Source: Bacillus sp. 522_BSPC (GTDB lineage Bacteria > Bacillota > Bacilli > Bacillales > Cytobacillaceae). From it: a stretch of 64,000 nucleotides of DNA. Made by a program: the position numbers and the translations under genes. The notes beneath the pieces are model-generated. The model was given only the letters and a program-made list of their open reading frames with translations, ran no database searches and was not told where the DNA came from. Every line of letters starts with the position of its first letter. Position 1 is the first letter of the stretch. This document shows, one piece after another, positions 28,251-37,190 of this stretch. The stretch lies in assembly GCF_001076885.1 (NCBI RefSeq), contig NZ_JVDT01000077.1:18356-82355 (forward strand). The letters are read 5' to 3'.

Positions 28251-28826
28251 ATGGAAGAGCAGTTATCAGTCCTATTTGTAATGGTAGAAGTTAGTGGCAT
28301 TTTAGCGCCAATTATATTTATTTTATTCCATACCCTACGGCAATTTTTGTTTATTCCTCCAATCTTAGTCTGTATTGCAGGAGGAGTTTTATTTGGAGTG
28401 ACGCTTGGAACCATCTATTCTATTATAGGCTTAACAATTAATTGTCTCATTTTCTATACTGTCATTCATCGCTTGCCAAAGACACATCGGAAACTATCTA
28501 ATTTAAAAAAAAGATGGTTTGGGGAGTATCGTAATTTGACACTTGGACAAATCACAGTATTGCGTTTAATACCAGTATTTCATTATCATTTACTAAATTT
28601 TTGCCTATTAGAGAAAAGAAAAAGTTTAAATGAATATGGAAAAAGCGCTTTTTTAAGCAATATACCTTTAGCGTTCTTTTATACTATTTTCGGTCAGTTT
28701 ATTAGTCAATTTTCGTTAACAATGGTCGTCATTATTATGTTTGCATTAGCGATACTTGTTTATATTTTAAGGGAAAAAATTACGATTATTAAATGGAGAG
28801 AATTTTTTAAAGAAGCCCATGAGTAA
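28251..28826 (+). CDS. TVP38/TMEM64-like (SNARE-associated Golgi family) membrane protein
   Basis: A 191-residue membrane protein with about five helices. The segment FIPPILVCIAGGVLFGVTLGTIYSIIG, read in parts, has the Pro- and Gly-rich re-entrant pattern of the TVP38/DedA superfamily, and the conserved RLIPVFHYHLLN follows. Family members are proposed lipid scramblases or transporters. It may correspond to YtxB of B. subtilis, which sits elsewhere; I leave the symbol blank. AGAAGGTGAT precedes the ATG. Confidence 0.7.
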   Translation: MEEQLSVLFVMVEVSGILAPIIFILFHTLRQFLFIPPILVCIAGGVLFGVTLGTIYSIIGLTINCLIFYTVIHRLPKTHRKLSNLKKRWFGEYRNLTLGQITVLRLIPVFHYHLLNFCLLEKRKSLNEYGKSAFLSNIPLAFFYTIFGQFISQFSLTMVVIIMFALAILVYILREKITIIKWREFFKEAHE

Positions 28827-29040
28827 AATACTTCATGTAAAAAAGTCTAGGACAAAACTAATTTGCTAATCTGTGAAGACGAACAATTTCTAATATAGCG
28901 ATTTCACAAATAGCTGTTATCCAATATGAGTTATGAAAAATAATCAAATGAAAAACTAATTCGTTCCCATTCTGCTACAGACACAAAATGTGCTGCAGGG
29001 AACAACACCAACTTCACTGAAACGGTCTTTTATAAACTAT

Positions 29041-29088
29041 AAAAACCCGACCAACCATATGGAACTTGATATGGTTGGTCGGGTTTTT
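29041..29088. terminator. Strong bidirectional terminator
   Basis: Two perfect 20-bp arms (29041-29060 and 29069-29088) surround an 8-base loop; the arms begin AAAAACCCGACC and end GGTCGGGTTTTT. It separates the TVP38-like gene from convergent ysdB. Confidence 0.92.
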
Positions 29089-29115
29089 CAATGAGCTGGA
29101 ATACTGTCCGAACCT

Positions 29116-29481
29116 CTACGTATTTTTTTCTGCTTCTTTAAACCGTGTCCAATCAATTTTAGCCTTTGGGTATATAGACAATAGTGACTGTTCTATATAG
29201 GCTTTGTCTTGTTTTGACATCTTCGTATTATAAGGATTGGTAGGGAATAGTAAGATGTGATCAACTTCGTTTGCTACTGCGTATTTTTCCCCTTCGAGTA
29301 AATGCCCTTTATAGGTTAATAAGAGATTCATTCTTATATTATCCTTTTGATCGAGCAAATAAAAAGTTCTCCGCTTTTGCGCTAACTTCAATCGTTGTTG
29401 TGGATTCATTAAGAAAGAAAGGATTCGAAATAAACCATAAAGAAGAAATACGAGCAGAACAATTAACAAAAGCCATTTCAT
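29116..29481 (-). CDS. ysdB: Sigma-W pathway protein YsdB
   Basis: A 121-residue protein with one N-terminal membrane anchor (LLLIVLLVFLLYGLFRILSF) and a cytoplasmic domain carrying FYLLDQKDNIRMNLLLTYKG. It resembles YsdB, annotated in Bacillus as a SigW pathway protein, and lies between the rplT cluster and ysdC as expected. AGGCTC lies upstream of the ATG, a weak binding site. Biochemical role unknown. Confidence 0.75.
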   Translation of the reverse strand: MKWLLLIVLLVFLLYGLFRILSFLMNPQQRLKLAQKRRTFYLLDQKDNIRMNLLLTYKGHLLEGEKYAVANEVDHILLFPTNPYNTKMSKQDKAYIEQSLLSIYPKAKIDWTRFKEAEKNT

Positions 29482-29708
29482 AAAAGAGCCTCCAGTAACT
29501 TAATTTTTCAGGATTAACTAATAGAATACGATTGATAATAGAAAAGGTTTCATTATTTTAGAAAAAATATTTTTTTAAAAGAAAAAAGATTAAATAAATA
29601 GAAACCAAGGTTTGATACATAATAAAAGCAAGGGTTCTTTCTATACCCATATAAGACGGGTAGTAAGCAACTATTGAGGGAAGATTCTTTTTATAAGTAA
29701 TTAATACT

Positions 29709-29736
29709 TTGTACTATATCTATTTTCTAGTATAAT
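29709..29736 (+). promoter_or_regulatory. Candidate ysdC promoter
   Basis: TTGTAC (29709-29714) and TATAAT (29731-29736) are 16 bp apart, 35 bp before the ysdC start. Confidence 0.5.
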
Positions 29737-29771
29737 AATGAAGAATATATTATATTAAGGGAGTCGAAATA

Positions 29772-30857
29772 ATGTCCAAATTAGATGAAACATTAACGAT
29801 GCTTAAAGATCTCACAGATGCAAAAGGCATCCCAGGCAATGAAAGAGAACCAAGAGAAGTAATGAAAAAGTACATAACAGAATATGCGGATGAAGTGACA
29901 ACAGATAATTTAGGAAGCTTAATTGCTAAGAAAGTTGGTCAGGAAAATGGACCAAAAATTATGGTTGCAGGTCATCTGGATGAAGTTGGATTTATGGTAA
30001 CTCGTATTGATGATAAAGGGTTTCTTTATTTTCAAACAGTAGGCGGTTGGTGGTCCCAAGTAATGCTAGCTCAAAGAGTAACGATTGTAACGAGTAAAGG
30101 CGAAATTACTGGAATTACAGGGTCTAAACCTCCACATGTATTAAGCCCAGAAGCAAGAAAAAAACCAATAGATATTAAGGATATCTTTATTGATATTGGT
30201 GCATCTTCTAAAGAAGAAGCAATGGAATGGGGAGTAAAACCAGGAGATATGATCGTTCCATATTTCGAATTTACAGTAATGAATAATGAAAAAATGTTGC
30301 TTGCAAAAGCATGGGATAATCGAATTGGTTGTGCAATTGCAATTGATGTATTAAAAAATTTAAAAGAAATCAATCATCCTAATATTGTATATGGTGTTGG
30401 AACAGTTCAAGAAGAGGTTGGTCTTCGTGGAGCGAAAACAGCAGCGAACTTAATTGAGCCGGATATTGGGTTCGGAGTTGATGTTGGAATAGCTGGAGAT
30501 ACACCGGGAGTTACAGAAAAAGAAGCACTAAGTAAAATGGGTAAGGGTCCACAAATCATCTTATATGATGCTTCAATGGTTTCCCATAAAGGGTTACGTG
30601 ACCTTGTTACAGATACAGCGGATGAGCTAAACATTCCTTATCAATTTGATAGTGTGCCAGGAGGCGGGACAGACTCTGGCTCTATTCACTTAACACATAA
30701 AGGAGTTCCGACGTTATCGATTACAATCGCAACTCGCTATATTCATTCACATGCTGCAATGCTTCATCGTGATGATTATGAAAATGCAGTCAAATTAATT
30801 GTGGAAGTTATTAAGAGATTAGATCGTGAAACAGTTGATTCCTTGACATTTGCATAA
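29772..30857 (+). CDS. ysdC: M42 family glutamyl aminopeptidase-type metallopeptidase YsdC
   Basis: A 361-residue cytoplasmic metallopeptidase of family M42, which trims N-terminal residues from peptides as a large dodecameric complex. Two-metal ligands are visible: His in [11 protein letters not shown], Asp in KAWDNRIG, the Glu pair in [10 protein letters not shown], Asp in [10 protein letters not shown] and His in YIHSHAAM. The S-L-GNER region at the N-terminus is typical. AAGGGAG precedes the ATG. Substrate preference (Glu/Asp or broader) is not readable. Confidence 0.9.
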   Translation: MSKLDETLTMLKDLTDAKGIPGNEREPREVMKKYITEYADEVTTDNLGSLIAKKVGQENGPKIMVAGHLDEVGFMVTRIDDKGFLYFQTVGGWWSQVMLAQRVTIVTSKGEITGITGSKPPHVLSPEARKKPIDIKDIFIDIGASSKEEAMEWGVKPGDMIVPYFEFTVMNNEKMLLAKAWDNRIGCAIAIDVLKNLKEINHPNIVYGVGTVQEEVGLRGAKTAANLIEPDIGFGVDVGIAGDTPGVTEKEALSKMGKGPQIILYDASMVSHKGLRDLVTDTADELNIPYQFDSVPGGGTDSGSIHLTHKGVPTLSITIATRYIHSHAAMLHRDDYENAVKLIVEVIKRLDRETVDSLTFA

Positions 30858-30870
30858 ACAGCTAAAATAA

Positions 30871-30909
30871 AAAAGAGAATTTGATCTTCAAAAATCAAAT
30901 TCCCTTTTT
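30871..30909. terminator. Bidirectional terminator between ysdC and the AI-2E gene
   Basis: GAATTTGA pairs with TCAAATTC, extended by flanking A and T runs on both sides. Confidence 0.8.
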
Positions 30910-30949
30910 CTTATTTCAAAGAAAATACTATAACTTATACCAAAATCTT

Positions 30950-32062
30950 TTACTCGATTGGAGGGATTTGGGTATTTAATATAGCTGCTTTCCGTGCTTT
31001 AAGGAGACGATTAATATTAACTACAATCGTTTTGACAGCAGCATAGGTCGGTACGGCAAGAATCATTCCTAAAATTCCTGCTAAATTTCCTGCTACTAAT
31101 AACAAAATAATAATTGTTGCTGGATGGGTATCCAACCTTTTTCCTAGAATTAATGGAGATAGGATATTTCCTTCAATCTGTTGAGCAATGGTAATGACAA
31201 TAATAACTAGGAACGCTTGTGTTGGCGATGTGAAAAGGGCGATTATAACAGCTGGTGCACCACCAATTAAAGGACCAACATATGGAATAATATTCGTAAC
31301 AGCAACAATTAAGGCCATTACAAGTGCATAATCAAGCCCAATACTCAAATAGCCGATTAATGATAAGGTTCCTACAAACAAAGCTACTATTACTTGTCCT
31401 TGAATATAGGCTGCAATTGTTTCACTTGTATCTTTAATAATTCTTAAACCTTCTTTTCGATAAGAAGAAGGGAAGAATTTTGATAATGCTTCAGGAAATT
31501 TGCTACCATCTTTAAAACAATAGAAAAGTAAAAATGGAACCGTTACAATAGTAATGGTGATATTCGTCATGGTACTGATAACTGTCCCAATTCCATTTGT
31601 TATATTGCTTGGAATAGTTTGAGCATAAGCCTTTAGGTTCTCCGTAATATCCTCAATTTTTACATATTCTTGGTTCATAATCCATTTGTACTGTTTAGTA
31701 TCATTTAAGTATTGGAAATAGTGAACTGCATCATCAGCATATTTAGGAATATTGCTAAATAATTCGCTAACCTGTTTACTAATCATCGGTACAACACTGC
31801 CAATTGCCAAAATAATAATTCCAATCACTGCAAGATAGAGAATAATAATTGCGAGTGTTTTCGGAATTTTATTTTTTTGCAAAAATTTAACGATTGGATT
31901 AAGTAAAAAATATAAGAAACCAGTAATAATAATTGGCACAAAAAGTGTGGAAAATAGCACTGCAACTGGTTTGAATAAAAACGTAATTTTTGTGCAGAGA
32001 TAAATAATGGCAGCGATGATGAGAATCTGCAGTAACCAATAATGAAACTTCTTCTTTGTCAA
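30950..32062 (-). CDS. AI-2E family transporter
   Basis: A 370-residue polytopic membrane protein of the AI-2E/PerM exporter family. Helices occupy about 10-95 and 205-350, with a soluble helical segment between. The family core NIIPYVGPLIGGAPAVIIA and a C-terminal DTHPATIIILLLVAG segment are present. The start is TTG at 32062 with AAAGGTGA 9 bp upstream. It is a paralogue of YtvI at 4696-5820. Autoinducer export is only a family label; some relatives export ions. No operon partner is evident. Confidence 0.85.
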   Translation of the reverse strand: MTKKKFHYWLLQILIIAAIIYLCTKITFLFKPVAVLFSTLFVPIIITGFLYFLLNPIVKFLQKNKIPKTLAIIILYLAVIGIIILAIGSVVPMISKQVSELFSNIPKYADDAVHYFQYLNDTKQYKWIMNQEYVKIEDITENLKAYAQTIPSNITNGIGTVISTMTNITITIVTVPFLLFYCFKDGSKFPEALSKFFPSSYRKEGLRIIKDTSETIAAYIQGQVIVALFVGTLSLIGYLSIGLDYALVMALIVAVTNIIPYVGPLIGGAPAVIIALFTSPTQAFLVIIVITIAQQIEGNILSPLILGKRLDTHPATIIILLLVAGNLAGILGMILAVPTYAAVKTIVVNINRLLKARKAAILNTQIPPIE

Positions 32063-32239
32063 AATTTTTCACCTTTTTCTTATTTTGTATAGCAAGTATA
32101 GCATATTCATTCAATTTCTTGTAAATATTGTATTATGTATTTTAAACGATTGTATCACACTTTACGTTCATAATGATATTACGAGATAAGGAGGAGAAAA
32201 GTTTCATTTATCCTAAGAAGATTTCCTTTAAAGTATAAG

Positions 32240-32285
32240 AAAAAATGATACAATCTGTTATTTTTAGAAATAAGATTGTATCATT
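32240..32285 (-). terminator. Terminator after the second ROK repressor
   Basis: On the minus strand 13-bp perfect arms (AATGATACAATCT and its complement), with an inner TTATTT/AAATAA stem, are followed by six Ts. Together with the gene above it, this defines the 249-bp gap. Confidence 0.85.
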
Positions 32286-32311
32286 CCATGAACCATACGC
32301 AAAATGCTATG

Positions 32312-33472
32312 TTAATCTGTATTAATAATTTTCAGATGGGAAATATTTAAGAAATTACGAATGTTCAAAGCGGTAGCCCCAAATAAAGATGCCTTCGAAC
32401 CTAAACTCGAATTTTCAATGACGATGTCTTTATTAAAGGAGCTTTGCAGATTATTGCTGATTAATGAAAGTATCTCAGGGATTCTTCGAATGACAGAACT
32501 GTTCATGAATATAAGCTTTGGAGCAAAAAAAGTCATTATATTGTTTATGCCCTTCGATAAATTATAGCAATGTTCTTGAATAATTTCTTGAACAAGGGGG
32601 TCTTTAGCAAAATATAGCTCAGCTAATAAATCAGGAGTGACATCTGTTAACTCTTTCTTTTCTTTGAACAGCTCTAGAAGAACTTTATCGGAGCAGTACT
32701 GCTCTAAGCAACCTTTATTCCCACAAGGACAAGCTTTGCCGTTTGGATAAAGCACAGAATGACCAATTTCACCAGCTCTTCCATCTAGTCCTGTAAATAA
32801 TTGACCATCAATTATAATTCCAGCACCGATCCCACTGTGAATACTTAAACTGATTAAGTTATTAAATTCAGTAGAAAAAGTAGACTCTCCTATTGCTGTT
32901 AAATTTGCTTCGTTTTCAATATGGATAGGATACTGGTATAGCTTCGTTAATTCCTCATAAAGTTCCATTTTGTCTAAATCATAATATGGTGTAAACGAGA
33001 TAGTATTTTCATTTACAATACCATGAATTGCAATTCCAATTCCGATAATACCATAGGTTGTCAGATGGCTTATTTTTTGATATTTTTCAATTATATTTGA
33101 AACATGTGCAATGACATTTTCTTTTGTAATAAATATACCTCTTTCTTTATTGTAAAAGACAACTTCTCCATCTAGGTATGTGACCATTGTGGAAATGAAG
33201 TCATAGCCAAGCTCGATAGCGATTGAAAGACCTGCTTTATTATTTAGTTGTAAAAGAATTGGTTTTCTTCCTCCAGAATGACTACTCTCACCAATTCCAA
33301 TTTCTTCAATAAGTTTATCCTCAAGTAATTTCTTTGTTATATCAGATACAGTTGCTTTATTTAAACCAATATTAGATGAAAGACTTGCTCGAGAAATGGG
33401 AGCATGTTGAACAATTTGCTCCATGACAAGAGAAGCATTTTGCTCTCTAATTACATATTTATCTGTGACCAT
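32312..33472 (-). CDS. ROK-family repressor next to xylAB
   Basis: A 386-residue ROK regulator. The N-terminal winged helix (about 18-65, ISRASLSSNIGLNKATVSDI) is followed by an ROK domain with GIGIAIHGIV, SIHSGIGAGIIIDG and the zinc motif CPCGNKGCLEQ. It is divergent from xylA with a promoter, a cre-like site and a 19-bp dyad in the gap, so it is probably the xylose-responsive repressor of xylAB. GGAGGAAAATA precedes the ATG. It is clearly different in sequence from the XylR-like protein at 2109-3284. Confidence 0.85.
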   Translation of the reverse strand: MVTDKYVIREQNASLVMEQIVQHAPISRASLSSNIGLNKATVSDITKKLLEDKLIEEIGIGESSHSGGRKPILLQLNNKAGLSIAIELGYDFISTMVTYLDGEVVFYNKERGIFITKENVIAHVSNIIEKYQKISHLTTYGIIGIGIAIHGIVNENTISFTPYYDLDKMELYEELTKLYQYPIHIENEANLTAIGESTFSTEFNNLISLSIHSGIGAGIIIDGQLFTGLDGRAGEIGHSVLYPNGKACPCGNKGCLEQYCSDKVLLELFKEKKELTDVTPDLLAELYFAKDPLVQEIIQEHCYNLSKGINNIMTFFAPKLIFMNSSVIRRIPEILSLISNNLQSSFNKDIVIENSSLGSKASLFGATALNIRNFLNISHLKIINTD

Positions 33473-33582
33473 TATTTTCCTCCAAACTAATTAATCCCCT
33501 TATAACGATGCTCATATTGTTAGGTTACCATACTAATTAAAATACTTCTATTAAATTTATGGATAAAATAATAAAAATACTA

Positions 33583-33597
33583 TTGTAAGCGCTTGAC
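33583..33597 (+). promoter_or_regulatory. cre-like site overlapping the xylA -35
   Basis: TGTAAGCGCTTGACA carries the cre core TGTAAGCGCTT but departs from the consensus at its 3' end, where it merges with the -35 hexamer. CcpA binding here would block RNA polymerase. Catabolite repression of xyl operons by CcpA is known in Bacillus. Confidence 0.5.
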
Positions 33598-33621
33598 AAA
33601 AAATATAGTTAGATTTATGAT
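33593..33621 (+). promoter_or_regulatory. xylA promoter
   Basis: TTGACA (33593-33598) and TATGAT (33616-33621) are 17 bp apart, a near-consensus SigA promoter. Confidence 0.85.
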
Positions 33622-33628
33622 TAATGCA

Positions 33629-33647
33629 GTTAGTATACTGAACTAAC
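33629..33647. promoter_or_regulatory. Probable operator at the xylA transcription start
   Basis: GTTAGT (33629-33634) and ACTAAC (33642-33647) are perfect inverted arms with a 7-bp centre, placed 7 bp after the -10 element. This position is expected for repression by the divergent ROK protein. Half-sites share TTAGT with classic xyl operators. Confidence 0.6.
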
Positions 33648-33750
33648 AAATTAAAAATGATTTAATAGAATAGAAAGAAGATGCTACTTTTAAAAAGTAA
33701 GTTAAAGCAAGAACAAAAATATCTTTTATAACAATTAGGAGGGAATTAAC

Positions 33751-35058
33751 ATGGAATTTTTTCCAATGATTAAAGAAGTCAAATATGAAGGACCAAAAAC
33801 TGAAAATATTTTTGCTTACCGTCACTACAATCCAGAAGAAGTAGTTTTAGGAAAAACAATGAAAGAACATTTACGATTCAGCTTGGCATGGTGGCATACA
33901 TTAACACAAGATGGATCAGATCCATTTGGTGCAGCTACTAATGTTCGTAACTGGTTTGGTGAAACACCAATGAAAACAGCAAAAAATAGAGTAGAAGCAG
34001 GCTTTGAATTAATGGAAAAAATGGGCTTTGAATTCTTTTGCTTCCATGATGTTGATATTGCTCCAGAAGGGGAAACATTACAAGAGTTCTTCGACAATTT
34101 AGATGTAATCACAGATTTGATTAAAGAGAAGATGGATCAAACAGGTATTAAATTACTTTGGAATACGGCTAATATGTTTACAAATCCTCGCTTTGTACAT
34201 GGGGCTGCTTCATCATCAAATGCAGAAGTTTTTGCATATGCTGCAGCTCAGGTGAAAAAAGGGTTAGAAATCAGTAAAAAGCTTGGCGGCAAAAACTATG
34301 TATTCTGGGGTGGCCGTGAAGGATATGAATCTTTACTAAACACAGATTTACAACTTGAACAAGACAACATGGCTCGTTTTTTCCATATGGCAGTTGATTA
34401 CGCAAAAGAATTAAATCATGAAGTTCAATTTTTAATTGAGCCAAAACCAATGGAGCCATCAAAACACCAATACGATTTTGACGCTGCGACTGCAATGGCT
34501 TTCTTACAAAAATACAATCTTGATAAACACTTTAAACTAAACTTAGAAGCAAACCATGCAACATTAGCAGGGCATACTTTTGAACATGAAATGGCAGTAG
34601 CTAGAAGCTATAATGCACTTGGATCTCTGGATGCGAACCAAGGGGATGTAATGCTTGGATGGGATACAGATGAATTCCCAACTAATATCTATGATACAAC
34701 TCTAGCAATGTATCAAGTGCTAGAAAACGGAGGAATTGCTCCTGGTGGTATTAACTTTGATGCGAAAGTACGCCGTTCTTCTTTCTCTATGGAAGATTTA
34801 GTGCTAGCACACATTGCTGGTATGGATACCTTTGCACGCGGATTAAAATCAGCTGCAAAACTAAAAGAAGATCGTTTCTTCGACAAAGAAATTGAACGTA
34901 GATATATGAGCTATACAACTGGAATTGGTAAGTCCATTGTAGAAGGTAAAGAAGATTTGAAAACATTAACAGAATATGCATTACAACATGATCAAATTGA
35001 AAATGAGCCAAATCATCTAGAATTCTTAAAATCTCGTTTGAACGATTATTTAGTATAA
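33751..35058 (+). CDS. xylA: Xylose isomerase
   Basis: A 435-residue xylose isomerase converting D-xylose to D-xylulose. Family signatures include the catalytic-His region [11 protein letters not shown], the Lys/Glu metal site [32 protein letters not shown] and the aspartates of [10 protein letters not shown]. It is the long (class II) type. AGGAGGG precedes the ATG by 7 bp. It is followed by xylB after 192 bp, with a structured element in between. Confidence 0.96.
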   Translation: MEFFPMIKEVKYEGPKTENIFAYRHYNPEEVVLGKTMKEHLRFSLAWWHTLTQDGSDPFGAATNVRNWFGETPMKTAKNRVEAGFELMEKMGFEFFCFHDVDIAPEGETLQEFFDNLDVITDLIKEKMDQTGIKLLWNTANMFTNPRFVHGAASSSNAEVFAYAAAQVKKGLEISKKLGGKNYVFWGGREGYESLLNTDLQLEQDNMARFFHMAVDYAKELNHEVQFLIEPKPMEPSKHQYDFDAATAMAFLQKYNLDKHFKLNLEANHATLAGHTFEHEMAVARSYNALGSLDANQGDVMLGWDTDEFPTNIYDTTLAMYQVLENGGIAPGGINFDAKVRRSSFSMEDLVLAHIAGMDTFARGLKSAAKLKEDRFFDKEIERRYMSYTTGIGKSIVEGKEDLKTLTEYALQHDQIENEPNHLEFLKSRLNDYLV

Positions 35059-35088
35059 TATAAATATAATAATTTGGTATAACACCAT

Positions 35089-35207
35089 AAAGGGGTGTCT
35101 CAGGTAGAAGGAATTGGCATCACAAGTTTATTAGTAGGAGCTAATTGAAAATAATCTACTATTTATACTTGTGGAGGTCTAAATCTCTATAAATGAGGCA
35201 GCCCTTT
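35089..35207. repeat. 119-bp element with terminal inverted repeats between xylA and xylB
   Basis: The outer arms AAAGGGGTGTCTC (35089-35101) and GAGGCAGCCCTTT (35195-35207) pair with one mismatch and one G-T pair. A nested stem inside joins CACAAGT (about 35119) to ACTTGTG (about 35168), with AGTAG and CTACT closer in. A short pyrimidine-rich TTTCTTTTATC tail follows. It could be an attenuator-like RNA structure, a terminator with an insertion, or a MITE-like relic. Confidence 0.5.
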
Positions 35208-35250
35208 CTTTTATCATTTGTCACATGACTTAGGAAGGGAGAGCGTGAAA

Positions 35251-36750
35251 ATGTCGTATGTAATAGGAATTGATTTAGGAACTAGTTCATTAAAAGGCTT
35301 GTTAGTTGATAAAGAAGGCAAGGTTCTTATAACAAAGAGCTCTGAATATGAGCTTCTGACTCCTCAGCCAAAATATAGTGAACAGAATCCAAATGTTTGG
35401 ATCGAAGCATTGGATATTGTCTTAAAAGAAATAATTGCCGCATTTCCAGAAGCAGCATCAGAAACAGAGGGAATTAGTTTCTCTGGACAGATGCATAGCT
35501 TGGTTTTATTAGATGGAAATGGTAAACCATTAAGAAACGCAATTTTATGGAATGATGTGAGAACAAGCAAACAATGCCTGGAAATAATGGATAAAGCGGG
35601 ACAAGAAGTTATTCAAATTACAAAAAACAAAGCGTTAGAAGGATTTACTTTACCTAAACTACTGTGGGTGAAGGAAAACGAGCCGACCATATGGGAAGAA
35701 GCAAAGCACTTTTTATTGCCAAAAGATTATTTAGGATTCTATTTAACTGGCAATAAGCAAATGGAGTATTCAGATGCTGCTGGCACCTTATTGCTAAATG
35801 TGGAAGAAAAGGTTTGGAGCGAATCTATTGCTGAATTATTTGATTTGCCACTATCTATTTTCCCTAAGCTTGTCGAGTCTTCTGACAAAATAGGCGTAAT
35901 GAATAAACAACTTGCAGATAAGTATGGCTTTACAAATGAAATCGCTGTATTTTCTGGAGGTGCGGACAATGCTTGTGCAGCAGTTGGGGCAGGGATTGTG
36001 CAAGAAGGTATGGGATTAGCAAGTATCGGAACATCTGGCGTATTTCTTTCCTATGAGCAAGATGGGCAACAGGATTATGAAGGAAAAGTTCATTATTTCA
36101 ATCATGCAATAAAAGACAGTTTTTATTCCATGGGTGTAACCTTATCTGCCGGATATAGCTTGAATTGGTTTAAAAATACTTTTGCTGCAGATAAACGCTA
36201 TGATGAGCTTCTTTCTAATATGGGGAATGTGCCAATTGGTTCAGATGGTTTATTGTTTACGCCTTATATAATGGGAGAAAGAACACCATATACAGATAGT
36301 CAAATTAGAGGAAGTTTTATTGGCATGGATGCAAGGCATACATTAGATAACTTTGCACGTGCTGTTGTGGAGGGTATCACTTTTTCACTTAATGATAGTA
36401 AGATATTGATGGAGGAAAATGCAAATAAGCAATTTACACGCATTGTCTCTGTAGGTGGCGGAGCAAAAAACAGTAATTGGTTACAAATTCAAGCAGATAT
36501 CTTTAATGCGCCAGTCGTTAATTTGACAGTCGAACAAGGACCGGGATTAGGAGCAGCGATGATTGCTGCTGTTGGATTAGGTTGGTTCCCAACGATGAAT
36601 GAGTGTGTGGAGAAATTTGTTCATTATAAGGAAGAGTTTCAGCCAATTCCTGAAAATGTGAAGAAATATGAAAAGGTATATGAAATTTATAAAGGTGTAT
36701 ATGAAGCAACAAAAGAAACTGCACATAAATTACATGCGTTAAATGAGTAG
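35251..36750 (+). CDS. xylB: Xylulokinase
   Basis: A 499-residue FGGY-family kinase that phosphorylates D-xylulose for the pentose phosphate pathway. The N-terminal phosphate-1 motif is GIDLGTSSLKGLLVD; SFSGQMHSLVLLD, the catalytic Asp in FSGGADNACAAVG, and the C-terminal VSVGGGAKNSNWLQIQADIF segment (split here only by context) match xylulokinases. The ATG at 35251 with GGAAGGGAG upstream is preferred over an upstream in-frame start at 35218. Confidence 0.95.
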   Translation: MSYVIGIDLGTSSLKGLLVDKEGKVLITKSSEYELLTPQPKYSEQNPNVWIEALDIVLKEIIAAFPEAASETEGISFSGQMHSLVLLDGNGKPLRNAILWNDVRTSKQCLEIMDKAGQEVIQITKNKALEGFTLPKLLWVKENEPTIWEEAKHFLLPKDYLGFYLTGNKQMEYSDAAGTLLLNVEEKVWSESIAELFDLPLSIFPKLVESSDKIGVMNKQLADKYGFTNEIAVFSGGADNACAAVGAGIVQEGMGLASIGTSGVFLSYEQDGQQDYEGKVHYFNHAIKDSFYSMGVTLSAGYSLNWFKNTFAADKRYDELLSNMGNVPIGSDGLLFTPYIMGERTPYTDSQIRGSFIGMDARHTLDNFARAVVEGITFSLNDSKILMEENANKQFTRIVSVGGGAKNSNWLQIQADIFNAPVVNLTVEQGPGLGAAMIAAVGLGWFPTMNECVEKFVHYKEEFQPIPENVKKYEKVYEIYKGVYEATKETAHKLHALNE

Positions 36751-36767
36751 TTTATTTTAAAATGCTA

Positions 36768-36803
36768 AACCAAAAAGAAGGAGAAATCTCCTTCTTTTTG
36801 GTT
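36768..36803. terminator. Bidirectional terminator between xylB and sspI
   Basis: Nearly perfect arms (AACCAAAAAGAAGGAG with CTCCTTCTTTTTGGTT) enclose a 4-base loop and contain A and T runs. The stem overlaps the sspI stop codon. Confidence 0.85.
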
Positions 36804-37008
36804 ATTTTAGTCCATTTTCCAATGTCTGCAACATTTCAATTTTATCATCTTCAGAAGAATTTTTCCAAATTACTTCGAATAGAACGCCTAAACCAGGTAA
36901 CATTTTCTCTTCCCCATTTTGAATAGCATCCACGATGGTGTCTTTTAATTCATCTTGAGAATTTCCAGAAACATTGTGGATTATTGCATTTCGTAAATTT
37001 AAATTCAT
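36802..37008 (-). CDS. sspI: Small acid-soluble spore protein SspI
   Basis: A 68-residue minor spore protein of the SspI family, synthesised in the forespore and bound in the dormant spore. The start [20 protein letters not shown] and the core [17 protein letters not shown] match SspI. AAGAAGGGTG precedes the ATG at 37008; a longer frame from 37029 adds seven unlikely residues. Divergent from ysgA, as in B. subtilis. No convincing SigG promoter was resolved. Confidence 0.9.
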   Translation of the reverse strand: MNLNLRNAIIHNVSGNSQDELKDTIVDAIQNGEEKMLPGLGVLFEVIWKNSSEDDKIEMLQTLENGLK

Positions 37009-37190
37009 AATAAGCACCCTTCTTTCCATTGTTATCTATCAACACCATTTCAATTGGAAATGATATTAGATAGACGTTTTGTAGAACACATCTATTTTTA
37101 TCATTTCACTAATGCCGTTTATTATGTATTTTATTTAAGCTATAATAGAGGACATAGAGATCATCTGGTGATTATGAAGGAGAATAGTAA

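Noticed and set aside
35089..35207. Insertion sequence between xylA and xylB
   Set aside because: It has inverted ends but is only 119 bp, with no transposase frame and no obvious target duplication, so it is listed only as a structured element.
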